64,000 nt of DNA, taken from assembly GCF_029223525.1 (NCBI RefSeq), contig NZ_JARHTQ010000006.1:310001-374000 (forward strand), read 5' to 3'. Made by a program: the position numbers and the translations under genes. Origin of the DNA: Streptantibioticus ferralitis. GTDB lineage: Bacteria > Actinomycetota > Actinomycetes > Streptomycetales > Streptomycetaceae. Below, piece after piece: positions 16,166 to 25,988 of the stretch. The notes below the pieces were generated by a model. That model was not told the DNA's origin. It did no database searches and saw only the letters and a program-made list of their open reading frames with translations. Positions within the stretch are counted from its first letter, which is position 1. Each line of letters starts with the position of its first letter.

Positions 16166-17098
16166 TCAGGCGAACGGCGGCGCCTCGGCCGTGGCGTTCA
16201 GTGCCGTCACCACGGTTTGCTCTTCGAACTCGAAGTGGGACTCCAGCTGGCCGGCCAGTTGCTCGAGCTCGGCGCGCAGCCGCACCGGGTCGGACTCCCC
16301 TGGGACGAAGCCCTCGACGAGCGCCTGGATCGAGTCCTGAAGCTGCGCCACCACCTTGTGCTGCTCGCCGAGTTGAGCGAGCGCCGGAGCGAGTGCGGGG
16401 AACTGCTCGGCCAGCGACGGGAAGACGGCCATGTCCTCACCGGTGTGGTGCCGACGTAGCGCTCCGCAGAAGGTGAGGCAGTGGGTGCGCATCTGCTGGG
16501 CGAGGTCCGGCGGCGTCCGCTCAATGGTCTCCGCGGTGCCGTCGATCACCTTGTCCATCTGGGCACGTAGCGCATCGAGCTCCTTGCGCAGCCAGTCGTG
16601 CACCTCGACGATCCAGTCACCCATGCCCTTCACCCGCTCCTGACCGGGCTTGGCGTCGATCCGGTGCAGCACGACGACCGGGATCTCACGGGTGGTCTTG
16701 GCCTGGTAGTCGCCGTATCCGGGCGCCTCGGCCACCACCCGCTCGAAGAGCCTGTCACGCTCGGCGCCTTGTGGGATGGCGGCGATGGCCCGGTAGGTGT
16801 CCTCGCCGGTCTCGACCGTCACGATGGGGTTCTTACGGATGTTGTGGTACCAGGCGGGATGGCGGTCGGAGCCGTTCGCGGAGGCGACGACGACGCCCTT
16901 CCCGTCGAACTCCAGGTATCCGAGGGGGTTCTCCCGGGGCAGCCCGGTCTTGGCACCGATGGTCGTCAGCACGGCCAACGACCAGCCCTCGAACATCCCC
17001 GTCATCTTGCCGTTGTTCGCGCGGAACTCGGCGATGACCCGGCGCTGGAAAGCGTTGACGTCGAAGCCGGACCAGTTCTCGGCTTGCTCCTTGCTCAT
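16166..17098 (-). CDS. DUF385 F420-dependent nitroreductase/quinone reductase fused to hemerythrin domain
   Basis: A 310-residue two-domain protein. Residues about 10-155 are a deazaflavin-dependent nitroreductase-family (DUF385/DDN-like) domain, with KTGLPRENPLGYLE, ANGSDRHPAWYHNIRKNP and VVLHRIDAKPGQ. Residues about 160-300 are a hemerythrin HHE domain with the iron-ligand pattern H..WLRKE, LRRHHTGEDMAVFP, EQHKVVAQL and ESHFEFEEQ. The first domain would use F420H2 to reduce quinones or related aromatics; the second would bind a di-iron centre and oxygen or redox signals. A role in quinone redox state or self-protection in this cluster is inference. AGGAAG precedes the ATG at 17098. It lies 188 bp upstream of the aromatase operon on the same strand. 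Confidence 0.8.
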   Translation of the reverse strand: MSKEQAENWSGFDVNAFQRRVIAEFRANNGKMTGMFEGWSLAVLTTIGAKTGLPRENPLGYLEFDGKGVVVASANGSDRHPAWYHNIRKNPIVTVETGEDTYRAIAAIPQGAERDRLFERVVAEAPGYGDYQAKTTREIPVVVLHRIDAKPGQERVKGMGDWIVEVHDWLRKELDALRAQMDKVIDGTAETIERTPPDLAQQMRTHCLTFCGALRRHHTGEDMAVFPSLAEQFPALAPALAQLGEQHKVVAQLQDSIQALVEGFVPGESDPVRLRAELEQLAGQLESHFEFEEQTVVTALNATAEAPPFA

Positions 17099-17457
17099 GC
17101 ACTTCCTTTCGGATTCGCTTCCGGAAAGGAGGGCGGCGGCACAGGAAATCGGCACAAAAATACCCGCATGCCTACGCGGTGGAGTGGGCGCAGTAACCCC
17201 CGCTTCAGGGGCTGACAAAGCTGCGAGAGACGGACGTGCCGATCTCCGTGGTGGCTGAGTAGCCGCTACCTCCATACGTAGGCCCATACGGGGCTCACTG
17301 AAACTGTAACGCGGACCGTCAGCGCAGGGCAAGATCGGCAGCCGGAGTCCGGGGATCTATGGCTGCGGAACTCAAGTCAGGCCCTAGTGCGCGCTCTTAC
17401 TTTCGGCCCCGTCCCGCGTCGGGAGGCCCACTCCCGCACTGTCCGAGGAGCCGGAAC
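17099..17457. other. divergent promoter region, no gene seen
   Basis: 359 bases between the divergent DUF385-hemerythrin and acyltransferase genes. It includes two CATACG copies 12 bp apart (17273 and 17285) and a single TCAAGTC at 17372 facing the acyltransferase. No ribosome site plus reading frame supports a small gene. Confidence 0.5.
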
Positions 17458-18606
17458 ATGGCCAACACTTCTCCACCGATCCGTCAGCTTCCGTCGCTGA
17501 CCGGCTATCGCGCCATCCTGTTCGTTGCCGTATTCGTCACCCACGCCCTCGGCGCTGGCTATTTCTTCGCGACCAACTCGATCAACCAGGCGGGCACGTA
17601 CCTCCCCTACGGCACAGCGGCGCTGTCCACCTTCTTCGTGCTCAGCGGATTCGTGCTCACCTGGGGTGAGCCGTGGCAGAGCACGGTGCTCCGGTTCTGG
17701 CGGCGACGCGTCGTCAAGATCTACCCCGGACACGTGATCGTCTGGGGCAGCACCCTGCTGATGCTGCTGTTCGTGGGGCCGATGTCGCTTCTCGGTTCGC
17801 TGGACCAGACCAGGCCGGGCCCGGCGATCGCCAACCTCTTCTTGGTGCAGGACTGGACGCCCAAGATGCCCTACGTCTTCAGCGTGTACGGCGTGAACTG
17901 GTCCGTCTCCGTCGAGGTCGTGTTCTACCTGGCGCTGCCCCTGCTCATCCGCCCGATCCTGCGCATCGCCGACAACCGGCTCTGGGCCTGGTTCGCGGGA
18001 TGCGCCGTGGTGATCGTCGCGATTCCCACCGCCACGCACTACTTCCTCACCGGTCCGCTGGCGCCGGGTCAGAACATGTCCTGGAACCAGGACTACTTCA
18101 CCGACTTCTTCCCGCTCGCCCGGATGCCCGAGTTCCTCCTCGGCGTCTTCCTCGCCCGAATCCTGCAGACCGGGCGCCTGCCGCGGTTCATGGTGTGGTG
18201 GGGGGTGGCGCTCTCCGCCGGACTGACCGCGCTGATGTTCCAGCTCCCCGAGACCTTCCGGATCAGCGGCCTGCTCACGATCGGCCTCTGCCTGATCGTC
18301 GCCGGCATCGCGGCCCGCGACCTGGCGGACAAGCCGAGTTGGCTGAGCAACAGGTTCGTCGTGCTGCTGGGCAATTCCTCCTACGCCGCCTATCTGGTGC
18401 ACTTCCCACTGCTGGCGCTGGCCCGGCACATGGTCGGCGAGGGGAAGCAGTTCGGGGTGGGCACGGGTGTGCTCATCGTGGTGGTGCTGTTCGCGGTCAC
18501 CCAGCTGCTGGGCGTGCTCTTGTTCCTCGGGGTCGAACGGCCGCTGATGCGCCGCTTCTCCGCCCCGCGTAAGAAGCAGCGGGCCGTCGCTCCGGCAGCC
18601 GCCTGA
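17458..18606 (+). CDS. membrane acyltransferase 3 family O-acyltransferase
   Basis: A 382-residue polytopic membrane protein of the acyltransferase 3 (OafA/NodX-like) family. It has about ten hydrophobic helices. The N-terminal family signature RAILFVAVFVTHALGAG carries the conserved His in VTH, and STFFVLSGFVLTW and RFWRRRVVKIYP follow. In antibiotic clusters such proteins acylate sugar hydroxyls at the membrane, as CmmA does in chromomycin formation. An O-acyl deoxysugar is therefore a reasonable prediction. GAGGAG precedes the ATG. The P450 gene follows after 43 bp, so the two probably form one transcript. Confidence 0.87.
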   Translation: MANTSPPIRQLPSLTGYRAILFVAVFVTHALGAGYFFATNSINQAGTYLPYGTAALSTFFVLSGFVLTWGEPWQSTVLRFWRRRVVKIYPGHVIVWGSTLLMLLFVGPMSLLGSLDQTRPGPAIANLFLVQDWTPKMPYVFSVYGVNWSVSVEVVFYLALPLLIRPILRIADNRLWAWFAGCAVVIVAIPTATHYFLTGPLAPGQNMSWNQDYFTDFFPLARMPEFLLGVFLARILQTGRLPRFMVWWGVALSAGLTALMFQLPETFRISGLLTIGLCLIVAGIAARDLADKPSWLSNRFVVLLGNSSYAAYLVHFPLLALARHMVGEGKQFGVGTGVLIVVVLFAVTQLLGVLLFLGVERPLMRRFSAPRKKQRAVAPAAA

Positions 18607-18649
18607 CCGTCCACCACGGCCGAGGCCACAACAGTAGGGAGGAGTACTC

Positions 18650-19852
<1,203 letters not shown>

Positions 19853-19873
19853 CGCCGACCGGCCGGAACGCGA

Positions 19874-19910
19874 AACGGCGTGCCGAGGACGATGTCCTCG
19901 GCACGCCGTT
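19874..19910. terminator. bidirectional hairpin terminator
   Basis: Perfect 17-bp stem (19874-19890 and 19894-19910) between convergent stops at 19852 and 19925. Confidence 0.87.
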
Positions 19911-19924
19911 CGCTGGTTGTGTGG

Positions 19925-20962
19925 TCAGCTGCCGGCTCCGGACTTCTCCAACGCCGCCATGGCCTGCTCCAGGATGGCCAGCCGGCCCGTCAGGTCGGTG
20001 GCCACCGCCGAGATCATGATGCTCAGTGTGGTCACACCGGCCTCGGCATAGGCCGCCATACGCTCGGCGATCCGGTCAACCGGGCCGACCAGCGACGTCT
20101 GGTCGACGAAGTCCGTGGGGACCGCCGCGGCCGCCCCCGCCCGGTCACCGGCCCGGACCCGCAGGCTCACCTCTTGCGCGTCCTGCGGCCAGCCGAGTCG
20201 GGCGGCCAGCTTGCAGTAGAAGTTCCGCGCCGGGTCACCGATGCCCATCAGATGGGCGTAGTGGGCACGCAACAGGTCGACACAGCCTTCGACGCTCTCG
20301 CCCACCGAGGTGGCCAGGCACGGGATCACCTCGAAACCGGCCATGGTGGAGCCGCGCAGGGCACGCCCGGCGGCGATCCGCTCGACCGACTCGGCGACCT
20401 GCTCGGGCGCGGCGAAGACGCCGATCCAGCCGTCGGCTATCTCACCCGCCAACTGGAGGTTGCGCGGCCCCACCGCACCCAGGTAGACGGGCACGAGGGC
20501 GCCCGCCGGCTCGGTGATGACGTGGAGCGGGGCGCCTCCTGCCGAGCCGGAGGACGGCAGCTGGTAGTGCTCGCCCGCATAGACCACCGGCTCTCCGGAA
20601 AGCGCCATCCGCACGATCTCGACGTACTCGCGGGTGCGCTCCAGCGGCCGGTCGAAGGGAACCCCGTACCAGCCGTCGGAGACGTCCGGGTTGGATACCC
20701 CGAGGCCCAGCCGGAACCGGCCGGCGGAGAGCGAGTTGAGCGTCGCCGCGGTCAGCGCCGCCAACCCTGGTGGGCGGGCGGGGATCTGCATCACGCCCGA
20801 GGCCAACCCGATCCGGTCGGTCCGTCCGGCGACCATGCCGAGCACGCTGGCCGCATCCGACCGGTAGCCCTCCGGGGCGAAGGCGACGTCGTAGCCGAAT
20901 CGCTCCGCGGCGACGGCCAGTTCTGACGCACCCTGATAGGTCAGGTTCACGCCAAGCTTCAT
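19925..20962 (-). CDS. LLM-class F420- or flavin-dependent oxidoreductase
   Basis: A 345-residue luciferase-like monooxygenase-fold TIM barrel: MKLGVNLTYQGASELAVAAERFGYD, LGLGVSN, VPVYLGAVGPRNLQLAGEIADGW. The GAVGPRNLQLAG region is typical of the F420-dependent methylene-H4MPT-reductase-like branch common in actinobacteria, so F420 is the more likely cofactor, although FMN cannot be excluded. It is the last gene of a three-gene minus-strand unit after the SnoaL-like protein and the SDR, with 19 bases separating it from the SDR. A tailoring reduction or oxidation of the polyketide is expected. Confidence 0.82.
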   Translation of the reverse strand: MKLGVNLTYQGASELAVAAERFGYDVAFAPEGYRSDAASVLGMVAGRTDRIGLASGVMQIPARPPGLAALTAATLNSLSAGRFRLGLGVSNPDVSDGWYGVPFDRPLERTREYVEIVRMALSGEPVVYAGEHYQLPSSGSAGGAPLHVITEPAGALVPVYLGAVGPRNLQLAGEIADGWIGVFAAPEQVAESVERIAAGRALRGSTMAGFEVIPCLATSVGESVEGCVDLLRAHYAHLMGIGDPARNFYCKLAARLGWPQDAQEVSLRVRAGDRAGAAAAVPTDFVDQTSLVGPVDRIAERMAAYAEAGVTTLSIMISAVATDLTGRLAILEQAMAALEKSGAGS

Positions 20963-20981
20963 CGAGGTAATCCCTTCCAGC

Positions 20982-21716
20982 TCAGATCAGCAAGTGGGCG
21001 CCACCGTCGACGAGAACGACCTCGCCGGTGGTGTAGCCGGCGCGCTGCAGCCCGGCCACGGCCTCGGCCACGTCCTCGGGCGTGCCGACCCGACGCAGCG
21101 GGGTGGTGGCCTCGACCCGGGCTCGGATCTCGGTGAAACCCTTGGTCCACGGAGTGTCGATCAGACCGGGCGCGACCGCGTTGACCCGGATGTCCGGGCC
21201 AAGCGCCCCGGCGAGCAGCCGAGTCATGTGGTCCACCGCGGCCTTGCTCACCGCGTACGGAATGGAGCTGCCGGCCGGACGGGTGCCGGCGATCGAAGAG
21301 ACGTTGACGACGTGGCCGCCGCCGGGCGACTTGCGCAGCCACGGCACAGCCGCGACCGTCGTCTGCCAGGTGCCGATGACGTTGAGGCCGAGGATCTCCC
21401 GCCAGACGTCGCCCGACGCGGCGGTGAGGTCCGCGTGTGGTATCGGTCGGGTGACGCCGACGTTGTTGACCAGCAGGTCCAGCCGTCCGTACGCCGCGAC
21501 GGCCTTCTCCACGAGCTGGTGGGCTTGAGCCTCGTCGGAGACGTCCGCGCGGACGAACCTGGCGTCCGGCAGCGACGCGGCGAGCGCCTCTCCCGCCTCG
21601 ACACTGCGCACCGAGTTGACCACGACCGCCATGCCCTCGTCGGACATGCGGCGGGCGATGGCGGCGCCGATTCCGGACGACGATCCGGTGATAAGAGCGA
21701 CCGGTTTGCCAGTCAT
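20982..21716 (-). CDS. SDR-family oxidoreductase
   Basis: A 244-residue classical short-chain dehydrogenase: TGSSSGIG near residue 11, NNVGV, catalytic Ser in VNVSSIAG, YAVSK and the C-terminal VDGGAHL. It differs from the ActIII-like ketoreductase and is more like tailoring reductases that act on a late carbonyl of the ring system. It sits between the SnoaL-like gene (40 bp upstream) and the LLM gene (19 bp downstream), so these probably act in sequence. GGAAAGGA precedes the ATG. Confidence 0.83.
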   Translation of the reverse strand: MTGKPVALITGSSSGIGAAIARRMSDEGMAVVVNSVRSVEAGEALAASLPDARFVRADVSDEAQAHQLVEKAVAAYGRLDLLVNNVGVTRPIPHADLTAASGDVWREILGLNVIGTWQTTVAAVPWLRKSPGGGHVVNVSSIAGTRPAGSSIPYAVSKAAVDHMTRLLAGALGPDIRVNAVAPGLIDTPWTKGFTEIRARVEATTPLRRVGTPEDVAEAVAGLQRAGYTTGEVVLVDGGAHLLI

Positions 21717-21756
21717 GCGATTCCTTTCCAGGTGAGACAGCGGTTCCGCGTCGATA

Positions 21757-22197
21757 TCAGACGAGACTGAACATGTGGTCGTGCTCCACCTGGCGGGAGC
21801 GGTTCTTCACTTCGCCGTCCTCGATCACGAGAACGTCGCGCACCAGACAACTCGGGCCGACAACAGGCTGCTTCACGCCTGGACGGGTGGTAAGGACCAG
21901 CGCATAGAAGGTGGCGTCGATGGCGCCGTCCTTCCACGCGCTCAGATTGAGCATGCTGAAAATGTGCCGCCGCTGCACCGGATCGTTGTCGAACCGGGTG
22001 TTGAACCGGCGCAGTTCCTCAACGATCCCGGCATGGGTGCGTGCTGGCGGAATCCCGGGGGTGTGCTGGAACTCCCCGTCGGCGGTAAAGGTTTGGGCGT
22101 ACTCTTCGAATCGGCTGCTGTCGAGCAGCTGGACCTGCCTGCCGTAGAACTGTGAGACGGCCACGTAGATGTCCGTGAATGTCGCCGTGACGTGCAT
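21757..22197 (-). CDS. SnoaL/NTF2-like protein
   Basis: A 146-residue NTF2-fold protein of the SnoaL-like type related to the small subunits of ring-hydroxylating dioxygenases (FEEYAQTFTADGEFQHTP, RRHIFSMLNLSAW). In aromatic polyketide pathways the fold serves as a ring cyclase or as a hydroxylation partner of an SDR. Its place directly before an SDR fits the second idea, but neither is proven. GGAGG lies 10 bases before the ATG at 22197. It heads the minus-strand unit SnoaL-like, SDR, LLM and has a clear pair of SARP-type heptamers about 80 bp upstream. Confidence 0.75.
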   Translation of the reverse strand: MHVTATFTDIYVAVSQFYGRQVQLLDSSRFEEYAQTFTADGEFQHTPGIPPARTHAGIVEELRRFNTRFDNDPVQRRHIFSMLNLSAWKDGAIDATFYALVLTTRPGVKQPVVGPSCLVRDVLVIEDGEVKNRSRQVEHDHMFSLV

Positions 22198-22276
22198 GTG
22201 GGTAAGGCCTCCGCTGATCTCGGGGTGAAGGGGCCAACGGGCGGCCCGGTCCCGGATCAGCGAGTCTGGGTTGACC

Positions 22277-22294
22277 GCCTTGAACCCGGCTTGA
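22277..22294 (-). promoter_or_regulatory. putative SARP operator of the SnoaL-like operon
   Basis: On the minus strand TCAAGCC (22294 to 22288) and TCAAGGC (22283 to 22277) start exactly 11 bp apart, 80 bp before the SnoaL-like start. This is among the best-matching pairs in the window. Confidence 0.5.
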
Positions 22295-22427
22295 ACACGC
22301 GCCCCGGCAGGTCCTTGTCCCCAGGGTTCCGGTGCCCCTCCGCCACGGCTCGACTCCCCCTGCAGCGGCGGCCACCACGCTGCAGGGCGGAGGGAAGACC
22401 GGTGTCGTCTGCTCTGGAGGCTCATAC

Positions 22428-23495
22428 ATGAAGGCACTCGTACTGTCTGGCGGGTCCGGGACCCGTCTGCGTCCCATCACCCACACATCGGCCAAACAGC
22501 TGGTGCCGGTGGCCAACAAACCCGTTCTTTTCTACGGCTTGGAGGCGATCGCCGAAGCCGGCATCACCGAGGTCGGCGTCGTCGTGGGAGACACAGCCGA
22601 CGAGATCCGCGAGGCGGTCCAAGACGGCTCCCGCTTCGGCCTCAACGTGACCTACATACAGCAGGAAGCGCCGCTGGGTCTGGCGCACGCGGTCCTCATC
22701 GCACGGGAGTTCCTCGGCGACGACGACTTCGTGATGTACCTCGGTGACAACTTCATCGTCGGCGGCATCACCGGCCTGGTGAACGAGTTCCGCGAGGAGC
22801 GGCCGCACGCCCGTATCCTGCTGACCCAGGTGCTCGACCCCCGGGCGTTCGGCGTGGCGGAGCTCGATGCGGACGGCCGGGTGGCCTCACTGGTGGAGAA
22901 GCCGGAACATCCCAAGAGCGACCTCGCCCTGGTGGGCGTCTACCTCTTCGCCCCGGCCATCCACGAGGCCGTGCGTGCCATCCGGCCCTCCGGACGCGGC
23001 GAGTTGGAGATCACCCACGCCATCCAGTGGCTCATCGACCAGGGGCGGGACGTCCGCTCAACCACGGTCTCGGGCTACTGGAAGGACACTGGCAACGTCA
23101 CCGACATGCTGGAGGTCAACCGCTCGGTCTTGGAGACAATCGAGCCGAGCACGGCCGGGACGGTCGACGGCAGCAGCGAGATCATCGGCCGGGTCCGGAT
23201 CGAGGAGGGCGCGCGGGTCAGCGGCAGCCGCATCGTCGGACCCGCGGTCATCGGAGCCGGTGCCATGATCAGCGGCTCGTACGTCGGGCCCTTCACCTCG
23301 ATCTCCGAGGGTTGCCGCATCGAGGACAGCGAGGTCGAGTACTCCATCGTCCTTCGGGACTCGACGCTTACCGGCGTGCGCCGCGTCGAGGCCTCGCTCA
23401 TCGGCCGCGACGTGCATGTGACGCCGGCCCCACGTAACCCGTCCGCCCACCGGCTCGTGCTCGGTGACCACAGCAAGGTGCAGATCTCGTCATGA
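22428..23495 (+). CDS. glucose-1-phosphate thymidylyltransferase (long StrD type)
   Basis: A 355-residue nucleotidyltransferase that makes TDP-glucose, the entry step of the deoxysugar route. The N terminus is MKALVLSGGSGTRLRPIT with the metal/nucleotide loop, followed by YLGDNF, VEKPEHPKSD and GYWKDTGNV. Residues about 240-355 form a left-handed beta-helix with hexapeptide repeats (IIGRVRIEEGARVSGSRIVG). This extended form is typical of actinobacterial antibiotic clusters (StrD-like) rather than the 290-residue housekeeping RmlA. CTGGAGG precedes the ATG. Its stop overlaps the start of the 4,6-dehydratase gene (ATGA), so the two are coupled. Confidence 0.93.
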   Translation: MKALVLSGGSGTRLRPITHTSAKQLVPVANKPVLFYGLEAIAEAGITEVGVVVGDTADEIREAVQDGSRFGLNVTYIQQEAPLGLAHAVLIAREFLGDDDFVMYLGDNFIVGGITGLVNEFREERPHARILLTQVLDPRAFGVAELDADGRVASLVEKPEHPKSDLALVGVYLFAPAIHEAVRAIRPSGRGELEITHAIQWLIDQGRDVRSTTVSGYWKDTGNVTDMLEVNRSVLETIEPSTAGTVDGSSEIIGRVRIEEGARVSGSRIVGPAVIGAGAMISGSYVGPFTSISEGCRIEDSEVEYSIVLRDSTLTGVRRVEASLIGRDVHVTPAPRNPSAHRLVLGDHSKVQISS

Positions 23496-24472
23496 CGACC
23501 CGCCTCCTGGTGACCGGCGGCGCCGGCTTCATCGGCTCCCACTATGTCCGGACGCTGCTGGGCCCCGAGGGGCCGGGTGATGTTTCCGTCACGGTGCTGG
23601 ACAAGCTGACCTACGCGGGCAACCTCGCCAACCTGGACGAGGTGCGTTCGCATCCCCACTTCTCGTTCGTCCAGGGCGACGTCTGCGACGCTCAGACGGT
23701 CGCACGGCTGATGGCTGTACACGACCAGGTGGTCCACTTCGCGGCCGAGTCCCACGTGGACCGTTCGATCGACGGCGGTACGGAGTTCGTGCGGACCAAC
23801 GTGCTGGGCACGCACACCCTGGTCGATGCCGCGAACCGGGCGAACATCGAGCGGTTCGTGCACATCTCGACCGACGAGGTCTACGGCTCGATCGAGGTGG
23901 GCTCCTGGCCCGAGACTGATCCCCTGCGGCCCAACTCCCCGTACTCCTCGTCGAAGGCGTCCAGCGACCTGGTCGCGCTCGCCTACCACCGCACCCACGG
24001 CCTGGACGTCCGGGTGACCCGCTGCTCCAACAATTACGGTCACCACCAGTTCCCCGAGAAGCTCATCCCGCTCTTCACCACGCACCTGCTGGAAGGCAGA
24101 AGGGTGCCGCTGTACGGCGACGGCGGCAACGTCCGCGACTGGCTGCACATCGACGACCACGTCCAAGGCATCGAACTCGTGCGCACCCGCGGGCGTGCCG
24201 GCGAGGTGTACAACATCGGCGGCGGTGCGGAACTCTCCAACAACGAGATCACCCGCCTGCTGCTGGAGGCTCTCGCTGTCGACTGGGAAAGCAGCGTCGT
24301 CTACGTCGAGGACCGCAAGGGACACGACCGCCGGTACTCGGTCGACTGGACCAAGATCCACGAAGAGCTCGGCTACATCCCGCGCGTGCCCTTCGAGGAG
24401 GGCCTGGCCGCCACGGTGCGCTGGTACCGCGACCACCGCGCCTGGTGGGAGCCGCTGAAGGCCCGGGTCTGA
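23492..24472 (+). CDS. TDP-glucose 4,6-dehydratase
   Basis: A 326-residue RmlB-type extended SDR converting TDP-glucose to TDP-4-keto-6-deoxyglucose. It has GGAGFIGSHYVR at the N terminus, the substrate segment LDKLTYAGNLANL, the TDEVYGS active-site motif and YSSSKASSD with the catalytic Tyr and Lys, then RCSNNYGHHQFPEKLIP and NVRDWLHIDDH. It is translationally coupled to the thymidylyltransferase. A strong hairpin follows. These two genes supply the common precursor for all deoxysugars of the product. Confidence 0.95.
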   Translation: MTTRLLVTGGAGFIGSHYVRTLLGPEGPGDVSVTVLDKLTYAGNLANLDEVRSHPHFSFVQGDVCDAQTVARLMAVHDQVVHFAAESHVDRSIDGGTEFVRTNVLGTHTLVDAANRANIERFVHISTDEVYGSIEVGSWPETDPLRPNSPYSSSKASSDLVALAYHRTHGLDVRVTRCSNNYGHHQFPEKLIPLFTTHLLEGRRVPLYGDGGNVRDWLHIDDHVQGIELVRTRGRAGEVYNIGGGAELSNNEITRLLLEALAVDWESSVVYVEDRKGHDRRYSVDWTKIHEELGYIPRVPFEEGLAATVRWYRDHRAWWEPLKARV

Positions 24473-24474
24473 TC

Positions 24475-24529
24475 GGCCGCACACGGAGCGCCCGGCTGGA
24501 GACCCCAGGCGGGCGCTTCGTGTGCGGCC
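24475..24529. terminator. bidirectional hairpin terminator
   Basis: A 20-bp stem (24475-24494 and 24510-24529) with one G-U pair, between convergent stops at 24472 and 24581. Confidence 0.85.
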
Positions 24530-24580
24530 GCCAACGCGAACGGGGCCTGCCATTCGGGCACGCCCCCTCGCGCCATATCG

Positions 24581-25951
24581 CTAAGCCGCGCCCTGCAACA
24601 CCGGAGCACCCAGGTCAGCAAAGTTGAGGAAGGTCAACAGGCTTCTGGCCTCCACATTGATGTAGTTGCCGTAGCGCACGAACTCGGTCAACTGACGAAA
24701 CGTCATCCATGCGTAGCTCTCCGGGATGTCGGTCGGGAAGTCGTCGTCGGCTTCGACCAGCATGTACCGGTTCTGCGCGTGGTAGAAGCGGCCGCCCTCC
24801 TCGGAGTGAACCGACTCGAAGCGGATCCGTTCCCTCGGCGCCGCGATCACCTCATCCAGGTACCTCGGACGGGCGCCGTTGAGCGGATAGTTGCCCGGCT
24901 GGCAGTGGATCGTCGGCGCCAGCTCGATCACGTCTCGGGCCCCGGTCTCGGTCCTGGCCTGCACCAGCAGGTGCATCACGCCCCCAATGGCCTTGGCCAG
25001 GAAGGCGATGACGCCCTCGCTGCGGGGCTGGAGCATCACCTGCGACCAACTGGCCACTTCGCGGCTGCTGGCGCTGACGTCGACGCCCACCACGGTGAAG
25101 TGTTTGCCCTCGTCATGGGCGATGACCTCGTCGGCTCGCGACCAGCCGCGCACCTGGGCCAGGGGTATGCGCTGCCGCGTCAGCGAGGACCGGCACTTCG
25201 CGTCCGTGAACCAGCTCAGCAGCTCAGCCGTGTCGCGGTGAGCGGCCGCACCGGGCCGCCACGAACGGTTGAGCGCGTCGCGGAAAGTGGCACCCCCGTG
25301 TGCGGAGCCGGTCAGCCGGAACGGGGTCGCACCGGAGAGCACGGTTCGGGTGTCCATGTTGACCAGGTTGTCGACCGCGAGCAGCTCACTGATCTGGGAG
25401 ACGCTCAACCAGCAGAAGTCGTCGAGCAGTTCGACGTCCTGGTCGACCTCGATGACCATATTGCGGTTGCGCTTGCCCAGGAACCAGGAGGCCTGCTCAG
25501 ACTGGAGCGCGTCGTGCAGCACACGCCCGCGGTGCGGGGCGATGAAGTGCTCCAGGTAGGGAACCGGCTTGCCCCCGTGCACTCGGGTGTAGTTGCTCTT
25601 CGTTGCCTGCACTGTGGGCGAGAGCTGCACCAGGTTGACGTTGCCCGGTTCCATCTTGGCCTGGAGCAGGAAGTGCGGGACGCCGTGGAACCTCTTTACC
25701 AGGATCCCGAGGATCCCGTATTCGGGCTGGACGATGATCGGCTGCTGCCAGGCGTCGACCTCACGGCCCGCGTCCCGGACGTCCAGACCTTCGACGGAGA
25801 AGAAGCGACCGCTGCGGTGGACCAGGTTCCCGGTCCCCCGCTCGAACCGCCAACCGTCGAGGCGGTCGAGCGCGACACGGGACACGCGGTAGTCGTGCGC
25901 CCGACAGCGATCGGCGAACCAACTGCTGAAGTCTGCCGTTGTGGAGAACAA
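24581..25951 (-). CDS. TDP-4-keto-6-deoxyglucose 2,3-dehydratase
   Basis: A 456-residue enzyme of the EvaA/TylX3 family, which removes the C2 hydroxyl of TDP-4-keto-6-deoxyglucose as water and so commits the route to 2-deoxysugars. The protein has the family's internal duplication: VDAWQQPIIVQPEYGILGIL in the first half matches VASWSQVMLQPRSEGVIAFL in the second, and LVQLSPTVQATKSNYTR matches VIELAPTIHCQPGNYPL. The best start is TTG at 25951 with GGGAG 6 bases upstream. The glycosyltransferase at 25989-27221 lies directly upstream on the same strand (37 bp), so they are probably cotranscribed. Its product is the substrate of the 3-ketoreductase at 1288-2247. Confidence 0.93.
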   Translation of the reverse strand: MFSTTADFSSWFADRCRAHDYRVSRVALDRLDGWRFERGTGNLVHRSGRFFSVEGLDVRDAGREVDAWQQPIIVQPEYGILGILVKRFHGVPHFLLQAKMEPGNVNLVQLSPTVQATKSNYTRVHGGKPVPYLEHFIAPHRGRVLHDALQSEQASWFLGKRNRNMVIEVDQDVELLDDFCWLSVSQISELLAVDNLVNMDTRTVLSGATPFRLTGSAHGGATFRDALNRSWRPGAAAHRDTAELLSWFTDAKCRSSLTRQRIPLAQVRGWSRADEVIAHDEGKHFTVVGVDVSASSREVASWSQVMLQPRSEGVIAFLAKAIGGVMHLLVQARTETGARDVIELAPTIHCQPGNYPLNGARPRYLDEVIAAPRERIRFESVHSEEGGRFYHAQNRYMLVEADDDFPTDIPESYAWMTFRQLTEFVRYGNYINVEARSLLTFLNFADLGAPVLQGAA

Positions 25952-25988
25952 GTGGAGCTCCCAAGTGCTGATCCGAGCTTGACGACGC

